The position numbers were made by a program, and so were the translations under genes. Below the pieces are notes generated by a model that searched no databases, was not told the origin of the DNA, and saw only the letters and a list, made by a program, of their open reading frames with translations. Positions 42,556 through 43,438 of a stretch of 43,438 bases of DNA are shown in pieces. Where the stretch lies: the NCBI GenBank assembly GCA_003022485.1, contig PXTS01000056.1, forward strand, positions 1 to 43,438. Direction: 5' to 3'. The DNA is from Bacteroidetes bacterium QS_8_68_28. GTDB taxonomy: Bacteria > Bacteroidota > Rhodothermia > Rhodothermales > Salinibacteraceae. Position 1 is the stretch's first letter. The number at the start of each line of letters is the position of its first letter.

Positions 42556-43143
42556 ATGGCTTTTTTCTCTGCCCGCCGCGAGCGCCCCGCCGCCGCTGAG
42601 CACCCGCCGCTGCGCGACCGCGACCTCGACGCCCTCTCCGACCGCGAACTGGAGGCGCTGCTCTTCGACGGAGAGCCGCCGGAGCAAGAAGAAAAAGAGG
42701 GCTCTTGGCTTTCCTCCGGCAAAGCATGGAAGATCGCCGCGTTCGCAGCGGTGATGATCCTCGCTGTCTCCAAAGGCAAGCTGATCGGACAGGTGGCGCT
42801 GTTTTTGGCGTTCTTCTACTTCGTTCAGAAAGGATCCCTGTGCAAGAACGTCTCGCTGCCTTCCTTTTTCACCCCCGGCAGTGACGCCACCCCCGGCAGT
42901 GACGCCACGCTGACGCGCTCCGCCACCGACAGAAAACTGCTGGGCGTCTGTGGCGGAGTTGCGGACTACTTCGAGGTAGATGCCACGCTGGTGCGCTTCG
43001 GCTTCATTCTGGGGCTGCTGGTCTCGGGCGGCGCGCCGGCGGGGCTGGTCTATCTGGTGCTGGCCTACCTCATGCCCGACGCCCCGGTGGCAGCGCGCCC
43101 CTCGACCCGCGAGGAGCGCCTGCGCATCATCCGGGAGAGCTGA
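42556..43143 (+). CDS. PspC-domain membrane protein
   Basis: 195 aa. The C-terminal 70 residues are a PspC domain: RKLLGVCGGVADYFEVDATL followed by VRFGFILGLLVSGGAPAGLV and YLVLAYLMPD, a stress-type membrane module. Residues 56-90 contain another hydrophobic region (IAAFAAVMILAVSKGKLIGQ then VALFLAFFYFV). The middle has a short tandem peptide, TPGSDATPGSDAT, encoded by a 15-bp direct repeat (about 42873-42905). The N-terminal 50 residues are charged. Function of such two-part proteins is unknown. A strong terminator follows. Confidence 0.9.
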   Translation: MAFFSARRERPAAAEHPPLRDRDLDALSDRELEALLFDGEPPEQEEKEGSWLSSGKAWKIAAFAAVMILAVSKGKLIGQVALFLAFFYFVQKGSLCKNVSLPSFFTPGSDATPGSDATLTRSATDRKLLGVCGGVADYFEVDATLVRFGFILGLLVSGGAPAGLVYLVLAYLMPDAPVAARPSTREERLRIIRES

Positions 43144-43173
43144 GCCGCAACCCCGACCGGCTCGCACAACAAG

Positions 43174-43220
43174 CGCAAAAGGCCGGCACGTCCCGGTTGG
43201 CGGGAGGCCGGCCTTTTGCG
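43174..43220. terminator. Bidirectional intrinsic terminator
   Basis: CGCAAAAGGCCGGC (43174-43187) and GCCGGCCTTTTGCG (43207-43220) are a perfect 14-bp inverted repeat; an inner TCCCG/CGGGA pair shortens the loop. GC-rich stem with TTTT on each strand, placed between the 3' ends of converging genes. Confidence 0.85.
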
Positions 43221-43251
43221 TTGTCGTGAGCGCTTTTTTGCCGGGGTCGCC

Positions 43252-43438
43252 TCACGCCGTGCTGCCGGCGGGCTCGGCGCCGGCCCCGCCCGTGACGCTG
43301 GGGGACCAGGCGGCCTGCGTGTTGGCCGTGGCTTGCGCAGCGACGGAGGCGTCGGCGGGAAAGTCGGACTCCTCGGCCGTCTCCTGGGCCGTCACGTCGG
43401 GGAGCACCTTGCTGATCTCTACCAGCAGCGGCGTCAGG
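43252..43438 (-). CDS. C-terminal end of an unidentified protein (partial)
   Basis: Minus-strand frame open from the window edge to a TGA at 43252-43254, about 61 residues: LTPLLVEISKVLPDVTAQET, then an Ala/Thr/Ser-rich tail ending EPAGSTA. Codon use fits a real gene in this genome and the terminator on its 3' side supports it. The visible part is not enough to name a family. Confidence 0.55.
   Translation of the reverse strand, partial: LTPLLVEISKVLPDVTAQETAEESDFPADASVAAQATANTQAAWSPSVTGGAGAEPAGSTA

Overview
The window is about 66% G+C by eye and reads like a chromosomal segment of a Rhodothermota (Salinibacter/Rhodothermus-like) bacterium. The reasons are high G+C with strong codon bias, FecI/FecR/STN-TonB receptor signalling of the Bacteroidota type, almost no Shine-Dalgarno sequences, acidic tails on several proteins (S16, PurS, ClpS leader) that suggest a salt-adapted lineage, and a menaquinone-futalosine-type enzyme. 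No genus can be assigned from the sequence alone. No tRNA, rRNA or CRISPR array was seen.

Layout: 0.1-7.6 kb is mostly minus strand: dprA (interrupted by an in-frame TAA), obgE, a broken small secreted-protein gene, then plus-strand rnhA and a DAO-type FAD oxidoreductase, then a minus-strand block psd-pssA-purS-clpS. At 7.8-8.6 kb there is a small transposon graveyard (IS630-type and Tn3-type remnants). At 8.7-14.9 kb (minus) an ECF sigma factor, a FecR-type anti-sigma factor and an STN-TonB receptor form one signalling module, followed by a methyltransferase and a lipoprotein of more AT-rich composition. At 15.4-15.8 kb lies an IS3 orfA remnant. At 15.8-17.3 kb are a PP-loop ATPase and a rhomboid protease (minus). 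At 17.5-26.9 kb (plus) come prephenate dehydrogenase-like, gcvT, comB, a broken outer-membrane protein on the other strand, ftsK split by a deletion/frameshift, purK, purE, a DUF4112 protein and a GIY-YIG protein.

27.1-34.3 kb (minus) carries a complete six-gene ebo cluster (eboA-eboB-eboC, a 450-bp gap, eboD-eboE-eboF), a conserved system linked elsewhere to traffic of a secondary metabolite precursor. 34.4-41.5 kb (minus) is housekeeping: tyrS, smpB, an MqnA-like gene, and ffh-rpsP-rimM-trmD-rplS. 41.6-43.4 kb holds a degraded carboxymuconolactone-decarboxylase-like fragment, 5-formyl-THF cyclo-ligase, a PspC-domain membrane protein, a strong bidirectional terminator and the C-terminus of an unidentified minus-strand gene.

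The most unusual signal is not a gene. At least a dozen intercistronic gaps are filled with degenerate 6-8-base repeats that are A/C-rich in the sense of the downstream gene and run into its start codon. In several gaps they are preceded by a complementary G/T-rich arm starting at or near the upstream stop codon, so the gap is one imperfect inverted repeat (best cases upstream of the FAD oxidoreductase, gcvT, comB, purK and trmD). In purE and the PP-loop ATPase the repeat runs into the coding sequence. A second theme is the density of broken genes (dprA, ftsK, two exported proteins, a CMD fragment, three transposases), which is either real decay or sequence error and needs read-level verification.
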